From Plantactinospora soyae (GTDB lineage Bacteria; Actinomycetota; Actinomycetes; Mycobacteriales; Micromonosporaceae), in assembly GCF_014874095.1 (NCBI RefSeq), contig NZ_JADBEB010000001.1:2418001-2482000 (forward strand): DNA of 64,000 bases, given 5' to 3'. A program made the position numbers and the translations under genes. Below are positions 7,936 to 19,744 of this stretch, one piece after another (position 1 is the stretch's first letter; the number at the start of each line of letters is the position of its first letter). A model generated the notes under the pieces. It had not been told where the DNA came from. It saw nothing but the letters and a program-made list of their open reading frames with translations, and did no database searches.

Positions 7936-9099
7936 TTACTTGTCGATGTCGCCGACCACGAAGAACATCGAGCCGAGGACCGCGATCAGATCCGGCACCA
8001 GGCAGCCGGGCAGGAGCGTGGCCAGCGCCTGCACGTTGGCGTACGACGCCGTGCGCAGCTTCATCCGCCACGGGGTCTTCTCGCCCCGGGACACCAGGTA
8101 GTAGCCGTTGATGCCGAGCGGGTTCTCGGTCCAGGCGTAGGTGTGCCCCTCCGGCGCCTTCACCACCTTCGGCAGCCGGACGTTCACCGGTCCACTGATC
8201 AGGTCGACCTGTTCGAGGCAGCGCTCGGCGAGGTCGAGGGAGACGTACGCCTGGTCGAGCAGGATCTCGAAGCGGGCGTGGCAGTCGCCGGCGGTACGGG
8301 TGACCACGGGAACGTCCAGCGACCCGTACGCCAGGTACGGCTCGTCACGGCGCAGGTCGAAGTCGAGCCCGGAGGCCCGGGCGACCGGTCCGGAGGCGCC
8401 GAAGGCGGCGGCCTCGGCGGCGGAGAGCACCCCGACGCCGACCGTACGGGCGAGGAAGATCTCGTTGCGCCGGATCAGGTTGTCCAGGTCCGGCAGGCGT
8501 CGCCGGACCTCGCCGATCGCCTCCCTGGCCCGCCGGGTCCAGCCGATCGGCACCTCCTCCTTGAGCCCGCCGACCCGGTTGAACATGTAGTGCATCCGGC
8601 CGCCGGAGACCTCCTCCATGACCGTCTGCAACGTCTCGCGTTCCCGGAAGGCGTAGAAGACCGGGGTGATGGCGCCGATCTCCAGCGGATAGGAGCCGAG
8701 GAACATCAGGTGATTGAGCACCCGGTTGAGTTCGGCGAGCGCGGTGCGCAGCCAGACCGCCCGCTCGGGTACCTCCATCCCCATCAGCCGTTCGACCGCG
8801 AGGACCACGCCCAGTTCGTTGGAGAAGGCGGAGAGCCAGTCGTGCCGGTTCGCCAGCACGATGATCTGCCGGTAGTCGCGTACCTCGAAGAGCTTCTCCG
8901 CGCCCCGGTGCATGTAGCCGACGATCGGCTCGCAGGAGATCACCCGCTCGCCGTCGAGGACCAGCTTGAGCCGGAGTACGCCATGGGTCGACGGGTGCTG
9001 CGGTCCGATGTTCAGCACCATGTCGGCGGTGTCGAGGCCCGCCCCGGTGCCGACGGTCAGCTCCCGCAGCGTGCCGGTGTCGGCAGTCATGACCGACAT
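7936..9099 (-). CDS. nuoD2: NADH-quinone oxidoreductase subunit D paralogue (NuoD2 type)
   Basis: A 387-residue member of the 49-kDa complex I subunit family, spanning the full family length from [17 protein letters not shown] to the C-terminal FFVVGDIDK. It is alone: no other nuo gene is nearby, whereas the true nuoD sits in the nuoA-N operon. It keeps MHRGAEKL, the loop holding the arginine that is methylated in mitochondrial NDUFS2. The tyrosine that contacts the quinone headgroup in canonical subunits (E. coli DRIEYLGG) is replaced by Trp (NRHDWLSAF). Similar isolated nuoD2 genes are known in Streptomyces. Its role in respiration is therefore uncertain. The next gene upstream on the same strand is a MidA-type methyltransferase. 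Confidence 0.9.
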   Translation of the reverse strand: MSVMTADTGTLRELTVGTGAGLDTADMVLNIGPQHPSTHGVLRLKLVLDGERVISCEPIVGYMHRGAEKLFEVRDYRQIIVLANRHDWLSAFSNELGVVLAVERLMGMEVPERAVWLRTALAELNRVLNHLMFLGSYPLEIGAITPVFYAFRERETLQTVMEEVSGGRMHYMFNRVGGLKEEVPIGWTRRAREAIGEVRRRLPDLDNLIRRNEIFLARTVGVGVLSAAEAAAFGASGPVARASGLDFDLRRDEPYLAYGSLDVPVVTRTAGDCHARFEILLDQAYVSLDLAERCLEQVDLISGPVNVRLPKVVKAPEGHTYAWTENPLGINGYYLVSRGEKTPWRMKLRTASYANVQALATLLPGCLVPDLIAVLGSMFFVVGDIDK

Positions 9100-9149
9100 C
9101 GTGCCACGCCGCGGCCGTCGCGGGCGCGGCGTGCGCGCTCCGTACCCGG

Positions 9150-9203
9150 TTAGGAAGGGGCCCTTCTACAACGGAAAGCGATAACAGGGGGCCCTTCCTT
9201 GCA
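9150..9203. repeat. 54-bp palindromic intergenic element, copy 1 (REP-like)
   Basis: This element runs from TTAGGAAGGGGCCCTTCT to CCCTTCCTTGCA, with inverted arms around two GGGGCCC cores that would form a hairpin. It matches the reverse complement of 23221-23274 at 47 of 54 positions. It overlaps the 3' end of the adjacent methyltransferase gene, supplying its stop codon. Confidence 0.9.
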
Positions 9204-10209
9204 GCCCGACGGGTTGGAGCAGCCACCAGTGTCCGCCGAGGCCGGCGGGGTCGGTCAGTTCGGCCGCTGTGGAGGCCCGGGCCAGCGCGCGGACGTACCC
9301 GGCGGGGTCCGTCGACGCCAGGGCCAGCGGTGGCCGGCGGCCGTCGGTCCCCAGGGCGCGCAGCGCGGTGCGCTGACTGACCAGCGTGTACGGCAGACCG
9401 CTGGCCCGCTCGCCGGCCGCCGCCACGGAGTCGATCGCCACGTGTGCGGTCAGGTCACAGCTGCCGTCGGGGATCGGGGCGACCTGCCGGCCGGACCGGA
9501 ACCCGGTGAGCGTGCCATCCGGTGGCCGGCGTTCCCGCAGGTGGCCGTAGTCGACGGCGAGGGCGAGGCCGCGCTCCAGGGCGGCGAGCGCGCTGGCCCA
9601 GGCGAGGTCCCGGGCCAGCCCAATCTCGACCCGCCCGCCCTCGACCCGCCCGACCTCGACCCGCCCGACCTCGGCTGGCTGGTCCGGCCACCAGCGGTCG
9701 AGCCAGTCCACCTCGTCCGGGTCGAGCGGCCCGCCGAGCGATTCCGTACCGGTGGCGGGGTCGACCAGCATCCGAAGCCAGCCGTCCGGTCCGGGCACCG
9801 CCACGTCCAGCGGTACGTTGTCCAGCCATTCGGTGCCGACCAGCAGCCCGACCACCCGGTCGGGCAGGTCCGGCCGCCAGGCGATCGTCCCGGGCAGTTC
9901 GTCGGGGCGCGGGGCGAGTTCGACCGCGGTCAGCCGGAGCCGGGCGGCGAGTTCGGGCGGGGCGAGCCGGGCCAGCGTGGTCAGCAGCTCACCCCGACCG
10001 GCGCCGACGTCGACGACGTCCAGCGGATCGGGCCGGTCGAGCGCGGCGTCGACCCGGTCCAGCAGCGCCAGCAGTGCGTTGCCGAGCACCGGTACGGCGT
10101 GCGCGCTGGTCCGGAAGTGCGCGGCCGGTCCGGCTCCGGCGACGAAGAACCCCGAGCTGCCGTACAGCGCGGTGGAGATCGCCGATCGCCAGGAGATGGG
10201 CACCGGCAC
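9166..10209 (-). CDS. SAM-dependent methyltransferase, MidA/NDUFAF7 family (COG1565)
   Basis: A 347-residue protein with the MidA-family order of motifs: the LYGSSGFF...HFRTS N-terminus, SAM-binding VVDVGAGRGELL, GTEWLDNVPLDV (the NE(x)DAxP-like site), and LAVDYGHLRERRPPDGTLTGF. In mitochondria this family dimethylates an arginine of the complex I subunit homologous to NuoD, and here it sits directly upstream of a nuoD paralogue on the same strand. A short Gly-Arg-Val-Glu repeat (DNA 9625-9675, 15-bp units) lies mid-protein. The last 12 codons (LQGRAPCYRFPL) and the TAG are encoded by the 54-bp hairpin element, so the natural C-terminus has probably been replaced. The GTG start at 10209 is not strongly supported. 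Confidence 0.82.
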   Translation of the reverse strand: MPVPISWRSAISTALYGSSGFFVAGAGPAAHFRTSAHAVPVLGNALLALLDRVDAALDRPDPLDVVDVGAGRGELLTTLARLAPPELAARLRLTAVELAPRPDELPGTIAWRPDLPDRVVGLLVGTEWLDNVPLDVAVPGPDGWLRMLVDPATGTESLGGPLDPDEVDWLDRWWPDQPAEVGRVEVGRVEGGRVEIGLARDLAWASALAALERGLALAVDYGHLRERRPPDGTLTGFRSGRQVAPIPDGSCDLTAHVAIDSVAAAGERASGLPYTLVSQRTALRALGTDGRRPPLALASTDPAGYVRALARASTAAELTDPAGLGGHWWLLQPVGLQGRAPCYRFPL

Positions 10210-10431
10210 AGGTTATGTGCCACCGGTCACCCGGGCCCGTCCGCCGGTCGAACCGCCGCCGGTTCCGGTGCCGGGCGGGCCTTCCCGGGCCCGTCGCCGA
10301 GCGCTTTCCGGGCACCGCCGGAAGGCGCCGGATCGGCCGTGAACGTTTTCACAACCTCTTGTTCCAGGCATGTTCCGACGGCGCATACTTGCGATCGACC
10401 GGTACCACATTTCGAGGACTGGATCATCGCT

Positions 10432-11331
10432 ATGAGCGCATCACCGCGCCAGCTCACCGTCGGCGTGATCGGCGCCGGCCGGGTGGGAGCCGTACTGGGT
10501 GCCGCCCTGGTCGCCGCGGGCCATCGGGTGGTCGCCGCCGCCGGGGTATCGGCCGCGGCCAAGGACCGGATCGACAGCCTGCTTCCGGGCACCGACGTCC
10601 GGCCGGCCCACGAGGTGGCCCGGGCCGCCACCGACCTGCTGCTGATCGCCGTACCGGACGACTCGCTCGCCGCGGTCGTGGCCGGGCTCGCCTCCACCGG
10701 TGTGCTCCGGCCGGGACAGGTGGTCGCGCACACCTCGGGGGCGCACGGGCTCGACGTACTCGCCCCGGCGGTCGCGGTGGGTGCCCGCCCGCTGGCCCTG
10801 CATCCGGCGATGACCTTCACCGGTACCGCCGACGACCTGACCCGACTACCCGGGATCTCGTACGGGGTGACCGCCCCGACGCCGCTGCGGCCGTTCGCCG
10901 TCCGGCTGGTCGCCGACCTCGGCGGCGTACCGGAGTGGGTGGCCGAACGGGACCGTCCGCTGTACCACGCCGCCCTCGCGCACGGCGCGAACCATCTCGT
11001 AACCCTGGTCAACGAGGCCGCCGACCGGCTCCGCGACGCGGGTGTGAGCCGGCCGGAGAAGGTGCTCGGGCCGCTGCTCCGGGCCGCGCTGGAGAACGCC
11101 CTGCGGCTCGGCGACGCGGCGCTGACCGGGCCGGTGTCCCGGGGCGACGCCGGTACGATCGCCCGGCACCTGGACCGGCTCGCCGCGACCGCCCCGGAGT
11201 CGGTCCCCGGCTACCTCGCGCTGGCCCGGCGGACCGCCGACCGGGCGATCGCCGCCGGCCGGCTCCGTCCGGCCGACGCCGAGTCGCTGCTGGGCGTGCT
11301 GGCTGACCGGGACCGCGAGGTCGCCGCATGA
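10432..11331 (+). CDS. Rossmann-fold DUF2520 protein, probable reductase in the pantothenate block
   Basis: A 299-residue protein with an N-terminal NAD(P)-binding Rossmann motif ([17 protein letters not shown]) and a C-terminal all-helical DUF2520 domain that resembles the 6-phosphogluconate dehydrogenase/ketopantoate reductase C-terminus ([18 protein letters not shown]). The ATG at 10432 has GAGGA upstream. It is followed after 88 nt by panC and panD on the same strand. This placement suggests, without proving, a role in ketopantoate reduction or a related NADPH step. No panE or panB is visible here. Confidence 0.8.
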   Translation: MSASPRQLTVGVIGAGRVGAVLGAALVAAGHRVVAAAGVSAAAKDRIDSLLPGTDVRPAHEVARAATDLLLIAVPDDSLAAVVAGLASTGVLRPGQVVAHTSGAHGLDVLAPAVAVGARPLALHPAMTFTGTADDLTRLPGISYGVTAPTPLRPFAVRLVADLGGVPEWVAERDRPLYHAALAHGANHLVTLVNEAADRLRDAGVSRPEKVLGPLLRAALENALRLGDAALTGPVSRGDAGTIARHLDRLAATAPESVPGYLALARRTADRAIAAGRLRPADAESLLGVLADRDREVAA

Positions 11332-11419
11332 CCGGGCGGGGGCGACGGAGGGCCATGACCGGGTGGAGCGGGAGCACCGGACAGCTCGGCCGGCGGAACG
11401 AACTGCGCGAGGAGAGAGC

Positions 11420-12283
11420 ATGACCACGGTGTTGCGGACCCGGGCGGAGCTGGCCGCCACGCTCGCGCCGTTGCCGGGTTCGCTGGCGGTGGTGATGACG
11501 ATGGGTGCTCTGCACTCCGGGCACGAGGCGCTGCTGCGGACGGCCCGGGAACAGGCCGACTTCGTACTGGCGACGATCTTCGTGAATCCGCTCCAGTTCG
11601 GTCCGAACGAGGACTTCGACCGCTATCCCCGGACCCTGGACGCCGACCTGGAGGTGTGCCGGGCCGCCGGGGTGCAGTACGTGTTCGCGCCGTCCCGCGA
11701 GGAGCTCTATCCGGACGGCGAGCCGATGGTCCGGGTCGACCCCGGCAGCCTCGGTGAGGAGTTGGAGGGGGCCAGCCGGCCCGGCTTCTTCGACGGCGTC
11801 CTGACCGTGGTGCTGAAGCTGCTCAACCTGCTCCGGCCGGACGTGGCGGTCTTCGGGGAGAAGGACTACCAGCAGCTCACGCTGATCCGCCGGATGGTCC
11901 GGGACCTGGAGCTGGACGTGGAGATCGTCGGGGTGCCCACCGTCCGGGAGCCGGACGGGCTGGCGCTGTCCAGCCGCAACCGCTACCTCTCGGCCGAGGA
12001 GCGGCTCTCGGCACTGCGCCTGTCGGCGGCGCTGCGGGCCGGCGCGACCGCCGCCGGGGCGGGCCGGGGCGCCGACGGTGCCCTCGCCGCCGCGTACCGG
12101 GCCTTCGGCGAGGGTACGACCGGCGCCAAGCTGGACTACCTGGTGCTGACCGACCCGCAGCTGGGACCCGCCCCGGTCACCGGCCCGGCCCGGATGCTGG
12201 CGGCCGCCTGGGTCGGCGGTACCCGATTGATCGACAACCTGCCGGTCGAGTTGGCTCCGGCAGCCCGCACCACGGAGGAATAG
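11420..12283 (+). CDS. panC: Pantothenate synthetase
   Basis: A 287-residue enzyme that joins pantoate and beta-alanine using ATP. Motifs are [12 protein letters not shown] (HIGH-type nucleotide site), [14 protein letters not shown] (pantoate/ATP site) and [10 protein letters not shown] (KMSKS-like). The ATG at 11420 is chosen because GGAGAGAG lies just upstream and the next residues match the family N-terminus; an earlier in-frame ATG at 11363 has no such support. panD follows 4 nt after the stop, so beta-alanine production and its use are co-transcribed. Confidence 0.95.
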   Translation: MTTVLRTRAELAATLAPLPGSLAVVMTMGALHSGHEALLRTAREQADFVLATIFVNPLQFGPNEDFDRYPRTLDADLEVCRAAGVQYVFAPSREELYPDGEPMVRVDPGSLGEELEGASRPGFFDGVLTVVLKLLNLLRPDVAVFGEKDYQQLTLIRRMVRDLELDVEIVGVPTVREPDGLALSSRNRYLSAEERLSALRLSAALRAGATAAGAGRGADGALAAAYRAFGEGTTGAKLDYLVLTDPQLGPAPVTGPARMLAAAWVGGTRLIDNLPVELAPAARTTEE

Positions 12284-12287
12284 TCAA

Positions 12288-12713
12288 ATGTTCCGCACCA
12301 TGCTCAAGTCGAAGATCCACCGGGCCACGGTGACCCAGGCGGACCTGCACTACGTCGGCTCGGTGACGGTCGACGCCGACCTGCTCGACGCCGCCGACCT
12401 GCTGCCCGGCGAGCAGGTCGCGATCGTGGACATCACCAACGGCGCCCGGTTGGAGACGTACGTCATCCCGGGCGAGCGGGGCAGCGGCGTGATCGGCATC
12501 AACGGTGCCGCCGCCCGGTTGGTGCAGACCGGCGACCTGGTCATCCTGATCTCCTACGCCCAGCTCGACGATGCCGCCGCCCGGTCGTACCAGCCCCGGA
12601 TCGTGCACGTGGACGCGGCCAACCGGATCATCGAACTGGGCGGCGATCCCGCCGAGGCGGTGCCGGGAATGGCCGGTGACCTGGTCCGGGGCGACCAGGT
12701 GCAGAACGCGTGA
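12288..12713 (+). CDS. panD: Aspartate 1-decarboxylase proenzyme
   Basis: A 141-residue pyruvoyl enzyme making beta-alanine from aspartate. The self-cleavage site Gly24-Ser25 is present in [10 protein letters not shown], where Ser25 becomes the pyruvoyl group. Lys9 and His11 (KSKIHRA) and the GINGAAARL strand are conserved. The ribosome-binding site GGAGGA sits just before the ATG, inside the end of panC. Length is normal for actinobacteria. Confidence 0.96.
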   Translation: MFRTMLKSKIHRATVTQADLHYVGSVTVDADLLDAADLLPGEQVAIVDITNGARLETYVIPGERGSGVIGINGAAARLVQTGDLVILISYAQLDDAAARSYQPRIVHVDAANRIIELGGDPAEAVPGMAGDLVRGDQVQNA

Positions 12714-12833
12714 CGCTGCTCCAGACGCGGATGGCCGTCCCGACGCCAGGATGATCTCTACGCTCCGGATGACCGCGCCGGTTAACGTAGGGTGCAGCCA
12801 TCTGTGACTGTTGGTCGCCCTGGGGAGGACGCG

Positions 12834-13739
12834 ATGCGCCGTTGGATGACCGCCCTGGCGCTGGCCGGAGCCGTTGGCCTCGGTGCGGGTGGGTGCGCCG
12901 CGCCGGGCGGCTCGGATGGGGACCTGACCGACGACTGGGCCCGGGTCGGCGAGCCGAAGACCTTCTCCCCGAAGGCCGACGCCTGCCACGCGGCAGACTT
13001 CTCCGAGACCGTCTACCTGTCGTCGTACCTCCCGGTCGACTGTCCGACCAGTCACCGGCTGGAGACCGTACACGTGGGAGCGTTCACGGCAGCGGCGGCG
13101 AACGCTGCCGCGCCGCCGGCCAGGGGCTCGGCCGACTTCGGCAAGGCCTATGCGGAGTGTGACGGCAAGGCGCGGGAGTTCCTCGGCGCGGACTTCCGGA
13201 CCGGCCGACTCTGGCTCGGGGTGGCGACCCCCTCGCCACACGGCTGGAGCGGCGGAGCCCGGTGGTTCCGATGTGACGTGACCGAACTGTCCAACGTCGA
13301 GGACGACGGCGACACGGTCACCCGGACCGGCAGTCTCAAGGGCGCCCTGCGTACCCCCGGACCGCTGCACCTGGGCTGCTACGCGGCGACGCTGACCCGG
13401 ACCGAGAACATCGACCGGATGCCGACGGTCGACTGCGGCAAGCGGCACAACAGCGAGTTCACCGGGGTGTGGCGGGCGCCCGCCGGACTGAAGTACCCGA
13501 GCGCCGAGCGGGACTGGGCGGCGTTCTACGACGGCTGCTACCAGGTCACCGCGAGGTACGTCGAGGTGCCGCAGAACAGCATCCGGTTCCGTACCGGCAT
13601 CATGGCGCTGCCCTCCGGAGCGGAGGAGTGGCAGGCGGGCAACCGGGGGGTGCGGTGCTACCTGTGGATCTCCGACGGCAGGTTCACCAGATCGCTCAAG
13701 GGCGCCGGCACCGCTGGCCTGCCGCTGCGGACCGGATAG
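12834..13739 (+). CDS. Lipoprotein with septum-formation (Septum_form) domains
   Basis: A 301-residue secreted lipoprotein. The signal ends LGAGGC, with Cys at about residue 21. Two related Cys-containing modules follow: DACHAADF...VDCPTSHRLETVHVG near residue 50 and LGCYAATL...VDCGKRHNSEFTGVW near residue 180. These match the Cys...Cys-x2-xH-x2-E(V/F) pattern of the Septum_form family. The ATG at 12834 follows GGGGAGG. It interrupts the cofactor genes between panD and nadB, and a TAGGGT -10-like box at 12788 suggests its own promoter. Its cell-division role is inferred from the domain name only. Confidence 0.8.
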   Translation: MRRWMTALALAGAVGLGAGGCAAPGGSDGDLTDDWARVGEPKTFSPKADACHAADFSETVYLSSYLPVDCPTSHRLETVHVGAFTAAAANAAAPPARGSADFGKAYAECDGKAREFLGADFRTGRLWLGVATPSPHGWSGGARWFRCDVTELSNVEDDGDTVTRTGSLKGALRTPGPLHLGCYAATLTRTENIDRMPTVDCGKRHNSEFTGVWRAPAGLKYPSAERDWAAFYDGCYQVTARYVEVPQNSIRFRTGIMALPSGAEEWQAGNRGVRCYLWISDGRFTRSLKGAGTAGLPLRTG

Positions 13740-13801
13740 CGTCGCAGGCCACTTCCGGGGGCCCTGCCCGGACCGTCGCCACCGGTACGCGGTTGACTGG
13801 A

Positions 13802-15495
<1,694 letters not shown>

Positions 15496-15502
<7 letters not shown>

Positions 15503-16392
15503 AACTCTCGACCACGCAGGCGTTGCAGGCCGCCGGGCTCGATCCGGTGGTGGTGGAACGGATCGTACGGGGGGCGCTGGACGAGGACCTGGGGCCGGAG
15601 CGACGCGACGTGACCACTGTGGCCACGGTGCCGGACGAGCAGGTCGACACGGTTGACGTGGTGGCCCGGGCCGACGGCGTGGTGGCCGGGCTGGCCGTGG
15701 CAGCCGCCGTCTTCGACCTGGCCGCCAGCCGTACGGTGCGGGTGCTGCCGGTGGCCGTCGACGGCGACCGGGTGGCCCGGGGCGACGTACTTGCGACGGT
15801 GACCGGGCCGACCCGGTCGCTGCTCACCGCCGAGCGGACCGCCCTGAACCTGCTCAGCCGGATGTCCGGGGTGGCCACCCATACCCGGGCCTGGGTCGAG
15901 GCGCTGGCCGGTACGAAGGCGACGGTGCTGGACACCCGGAAGACCACGCCGGGCCTGCGAATGCTGGAGAAGTACGCGGTCCGGGCCGGCGGCGGCGCCA
16001 ACAAGCGCCTGGGCCTGTACGACGTCGCCATGATCAAGGACAACCACAAGCTGGCGGCCGGCGGCATCGGAGCGGCGTACCGGCGGGTCCGGGAGGCGTT
16101 TCCGGACGTGCCGGTCCAGGTGGAGGTGACCTCGGTAGCCGAGGCGGTGGAGGCGGTGGAGCTCGGCGCCGACTTCCTGCTCTGCGACAACATGACCCCG
16201 GCGCTGCTGACCGAGGTGGTCACGGCGGTGGGTGACCGGGCCGAACTCGAGGCGACCGGCGGGCTGACCCTCGACACGGCCGCCGAGTACGCCGCGACCG
16301 GCGTCGACTACCTCTCGGTTGGGGCCCTGACCCACTCCTCGCCTATCTTGGACATCGCACTTGACCTCCGACCGACGGACACCGGCCGGTAG
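15496..16392 (+). CDS. nadC: Nicotinate-nucleotide pyrophosphorylase (carboxylating)
   Basis: A 298-residue quinolinate phosphoribosyltransferase. It carries the family motifs LLTAERTALNLLSRMSGVAT, DTRKTTPGLR, KDNH and the C-terminal phosphate-binding ELEATGGLTL and GVDYLSVGALTHS. The GTG start at 15496 overlaps the nadB stop and is preceded by GGGAGG at 15486-15491, which indicates translational coupling with nadB. Confidence 0.95.
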
Positions 16393-16496
16393 GGGGACGG
16401 ACCACCCGGTCGGTCGGCTCCGGCCGGCCGGTCGGCGACAGACCTCCGGCCGCGGGCAGTGGCCGGCCGGCAACACCTCGGGCCCGGGACTGACGA

Positions 16497-17255
16497 ATGC
16501 TGCTCTGTATCGACATCGGTAACACCAACACGGTCCTGGCGACCTTCGAGGGCGAGAAGTTGATCCACTCCTGGCGGATCAAGACCGACGCCCGGTCGAC
16601 GGCCGACGAACTGGGCCTCAAGCTGCGCGGCCTGCTGGCCGGTGACGCGGTCGAGGTGACCGGCGTGGCCGCCTGCTCGACGGTGCCGGCGGCGCTGCGG
16701 TCGCTGCGGTCGATGCTGGCCAGGTACTACGCGGATCTTCCCCACGTGATCGTCGAGCCGGGGGTGAAGACCGGCGTGCAGTTGGCGATCGACAACCCGA
16801 AGGAGGTCGGCGCCGACCGGGTGGTCAACACGCTCGCGGCGTTCACCCTCTACGGCGGACCGTCGATCGTGGTCGACTTCGGCACCACCACCAACTTCGA
16901 CGTGATCAGCGGTCGGGGCGAGTTCCTCGGTGGCGCATTCGCCCCCGGCATCGAGATCTCGTTCGACGCCCTCGCCGCCCGGGCGGCCCAGCTCCGCAAG
17001 GTGGAGCCGACGGTGCCGCGTTCGGTGATCGGCAAGAACACCGTCGAGTGCCTCCAGGCGGGGATGTACTTCGGCTTCGCCGGCCAGGTGGACCGGATCG
17101 TCGAACGGATGGTCGAGGAGCTGGGCGAGGTGCGGGCGGTCATCGCCACCGGCGGGCTGGCGCCGCTGGTGATCGGCGAGTGCCGGACGATCACGCACCA
17201 CGAGCCGATGATCACCCTGATCGGGTTGCGGATGGTCTACGACCGCAACCGGTAG
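16497..17255 (+). CDS. coaX: Type III pantothenate kinase
   Basis: A 252-residue ASKHA-fold kinase catalysing the first CoA step. It shows the phosphate-binding DIGNTNTVLATF start, GADRVVNTLAAF, VDFGTTTNFDVI and GGAFAPGIEIS. Type III enzymes are CoA-insensitive, unlike CoaA. The gene closes the panC-panD-nadB-nadC-coaX order seen in several actinobacteria. It is followed by a convergent methyltransferase gene. Confidence 0.95.
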   Translation: MLLCIDIGNTNTVLATFEGEKLIHSWRIKTDARSTADELGLKLRGLLAGDAVEVTGVAACSTVPAALRSLRSMLARYYADLPHVIVEPGVKTGVQLAIDNPKEVGADRVVNTLAAFTLYGGPSIVVDFGTTTNFDVISGRGEFLGGAFAPGIEISFDALAARAAQLRKVEPTVPRSVIGKNTVECLQAGMYFGFAGQVDRIVERMVEELGEVRAVIATGGLAPLVIGECRTITHHEPMITLIGLRMVYDRNR

Positions 17256-17289
17256 GGCTCCGGCCCGGACCGAAATCCCCGGCCGGCGG

Positions 17290-18036
17290 TCAGCGGCGCC
17301 GGGCCCGGAAGACCAGGGTCCGGTACGGCAGCTCGAACGTCTCCCGCCCGGCCAGGTCCGGATGGGTCGCCGCCAGCTTCCGGATGGCCGCGTCGACCTC
17401 CCGCTGCCGCTGCGGCGTGGCAGTGATGTGGTGCGAGCGGGTGCCGATCATCCCGACCAGGGTCTCCGGGGTGTGCGTGACCTGGTGCCGGAACTCGGCC
17501 CGCTCCACCGGTCCGTAGTGCTCGTCGTGCTCGGCCATCGACGCGCCACCCTCCCGGATTCCGCGCCCGCCGAGCATGTCGACGGTGAGCGCGGTCAGCG
17601 CCGCCACCCAGGGCACGGACTCGTCCCGCTCGTTGAACACCGCGGCGTACGTCCCGCCCGGGCGCAGCAGCCGGGCCCCCTCGGCGTGCGCCACCGGATG
17701 GTCAAACCAGTGGTACGCCTGTCCGGCGACGATCGCGTCGACCGAGCCGTCCGGCAGGGGTATCTGCTCGGCCGTACCGGCCAGCGGGGTGACGCCCGGG
17801 GTGGCGAGGGCGAGTTGGGCCCGCATCCCCGGGTCCGGCTCGACGGGTACCGGGTGGTGGCCGAGGGCCAGCAGTACCCGGGTCAGGATGCCGGTACCGG
17901 CGCCGAGGTCGACGACCTGAGCAGGTGCGGGACGGTCGACGGCCCAGGTGATCGCGGGCTCGGGGTAGCTCGGCCGGTACCGGTCGTAGGCGGTCGCGGC
18001 GGCGCCGAAGGAGAGCGCGTGGATCTGATCAACCAT
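17290..18036 (-). CDS. Class I SAM-dependent methyltransferase (type 11)
   Basis: A 248-residue cytosolic protein. SAM-binding motif I is [15 protein letters not shown], the acidic motif is VEPDP, and the post-motif region contains GQAYHWFD, a hallmark of the small-molecule methyltransferase group near UbiE/TrmB-like families. The substrate cannot be told. It is convergent with coaX, and divergent from lysS 89 nt away, so it is monocistronic. Confidence 0.85.
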   Translation of the reverse strand: MVDQIHALSFGAAATAYDRYRPSYPEPAITWAVDRPAPAQVVDLGAGTGILTRVLLALGHHPVPVEPDPGMRAQLALATPGVTPLAGTAEQIPLPDGSVDAIVAGQAYHWFDHPVAHAEGARLLRPGGTYAAVFNERDESVPWVAALTALTVDMLGGRGIREGGASMAEHDEHYGPVERAEFRHQVTHTPETLVGMIGTRSHHITATPQRQREVDAAIRKLAATHPDLAGRETFELPYRTLVFRARRR

Positions 18037-18125
18037 GCCTGGAGGTTATCCAGTGCCGGACCCGGTGGGCACTTGAGTACGCTCGGGGCCGAACTCAGCC
18101 GACACAATTCCCGAGGAAGCATGCC

Positions 18126-19634
18126 GTGACCCAGGAGATTCCCAGCCCTGCCGATCCCGTTGACGACGTCCCCGAGCAGATGCGGGTCCGCCGGGAGAAG
18201 CGGGAGCGCATGCTCGCCGAGGGCGTTGAGCCGTATCCGTTGGGATATCCGCGTACGGCGACCCTCGCCCAGATCCGGGCCCGCTACGCGGACCTGCCCA
18301 CCGACACCCCCAGCGGGGACGTCGCGTCGGTGACCGGCCGGGTGATCTTCGTCCGGAACACCGGCAAGCTCTGCTTCGCCACCCTCCGGGACGGCGACGG
18401 CACCGAACTGCAGGCGATGCTCTCGCTCGACCGGGTCGGCGCGGACCGCCTCGATGTCTGGAAGCGCCAGATCGATCTGGGTGATCACGTCGGAGTGACC
18501 GGCGAGGTGATTACCAGTCGGCGGGGTGAGCTTTCGGTGCTTGCCGATTCCTGGGCGTTGACCGCGAAGGCGCTCCGGCCGCTACCGGTGGCGCACAAGC
18601 CGCTTAGCGAGGAGGCGCGGGTCCGACAGCGTTATGTCGATCTGATCGTGCGCCCCCGGGCCCGGGAGATGGTACGCACGAGGGCGACGACGCTGCGTAG
18701 TCTGCGCGATTCGCTGCACGGCCGGAGTTTCATCGAAGTCGAAACCCCCATGCTGCAAGCGCTGCCCGGTGGTGCTACCGCGCGGCCATTCGTGACGCAC
18801 AGCAATGCGTTAGACACGGATCTGTATCTGCGAATCGCCCCCGAGCTTTTTCTCAAGCGGGCGGTGGTGGGCGGCATCGACCGGGTCTTCGAGATCAACC
18901 GCAACTTCCGAAATGAGGGGACCGACTCTTCGCACTCGCCCGAGTTCGCCATGCTGGAGGCGTACGAAGCGTACGGGGACTATGACACCATGGCGACCCT
19001 CACTCGTGAGTTGGTGCAGCGTGCGGCACTTGCGGCCACCGGGTCGCACGTGGTCGCGCACGCCGACGGCACCGAGTTCGACCTCGGCGGCGAGTGGACG
19101 TCGACGACCCTCTACGGGGCGCTTTCCGAGGCCCTGGGCGAGGAGGTGACGGTCCGGACCGGGATGACCGACCTCCTCGGGTACGCCGAAAAGGTGGGGC
19201 TGGCGGTCGATCCCAAGTGGGGGCCGGGCAAGCTCGCCGAGGAGCTTTTCGAGGAACTGGTGGTGCCCACGCTGCGGCAGCCCACCTTCGTGCGGGACTA
19301 TCCCGAGGAGACGAGCCCGCTGGTCCGGGAGCACCGGTCCGAGCCGGGGCTCACCGAGAAATGGGACCTGTACGTCCTCGGATTCGAGCTGGCCACGGCG
19401 TACTCCGAGCTGGTCGACCCGGTTGTGCAGCGGGAGCGTCTGGTGGTCCAGGCGCAGCGGTCGGCCAAGGGCGACGACGAGGCGATGCGGCTCGACGAGG
19501 ACTTCCTGCGGGCCATGGAGTACGGAATGCCGCCGTCCGGGGGCATGGGAATGGGAATCGACCGGCTCCTGATGGCCCTCACCGGCCTCGGAATTCGGGA
19601 AACCATCCTCTTCCCGATGGTCCGCCCCGAGTAG
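18126..19634 (+). CDS. lysS: Lysine--tRNA ligase, class II
   Basis: A 502-residue class II synthetase: an OB-fold anticodon-binding domain at residues about 60-160 ([16 protein letters not shown]), then the catalytic core with motif 2 ([21 protein letters not shown]) and motif 3 ([13 protein letters not shown]). The GTG at 18126 follows GAGGAAG. Codon 229 (18810-18812) is TTA, the rarest leucine codon in this group. Codons between about 18480 and 18960 contain many A/T-ending forms (CTT, AGT, GAT, TAT, GAA, CGA), unlike both ends of the gene and its neighbours, which hints at recombination from another source. Confidence 0.93.
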   Translation: MTQEIPSPADPVDDVPEQMRVRREKRERMLAEGVEPYPLGYPRTATLAQIRARYADLPTDTPSGDVASVTGRVIFVRNTGKLCFATLRDGDGTELQAMLSLDRVGADRLDVWKRQIDLGDHVGVTGEVITSRRGELSVLADSWALTAKALRPLPVAHKPLSEEARVRQRYVDLIVRPRAREMVRTRATTLRSLRDSLHGRSFIEVETPMLQALPGGATARPFVTHSNALDTDLYLRIAPELFLKRAVVGGIDRVFEINRNFRNEGTDSSHSPEFAMLEAYEAYGDYDTMATLTRELVQRAALAATGSHVVAHADGTEFDLGGEWTSTTLYGALSEALGEEVTVRTGMTDLLGYAEKVGLAVDPKWGPGKLAEELFEELVVPTLRQPTFVRDYPEETSPLVREHRSEPGLTEKWDLYVLGFELATAYSELVDPVVQRERLVVQAQRSAKGDDEAMRLDEDFLRAMEYGMPPSGGMGMGIDRLLMALTGLGIRETILFPMVRPE

Positions 19635-19672
19635 TAGTCGGCCCCGGCCTGTCGCATAGTTTCGCGATCCTA

Positions 19673-19703
19673 TTGACGAAGCAAGCATCTCGCGGGCTAT
19701 TGT
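19673..19703 (+). promoter_or_regulatory. Candidate promoter of lsr2
   Basis: TTGACG (19673-19678) and TATTGT (19698-19703) are separated by 19 bp, ahead of the lsr2 GTG at 19745, in an unusually AT-rich stretch. Spacing is slightly long for a housekeeping sigma promoter. Confidence 0.45.
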
Positions 19704-19744
19704 GCTCTTGTTTGCGGAGAACCTGCTCGAAAGGATAGCGACAC

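Noticed and set aside
6248-8071. 607-residue frame on the - strand
   Set aside because: Antisense to the low-complexity gene and overlapping the nuoD2 end; composition is the mirror of the repeats and no domain is visible.
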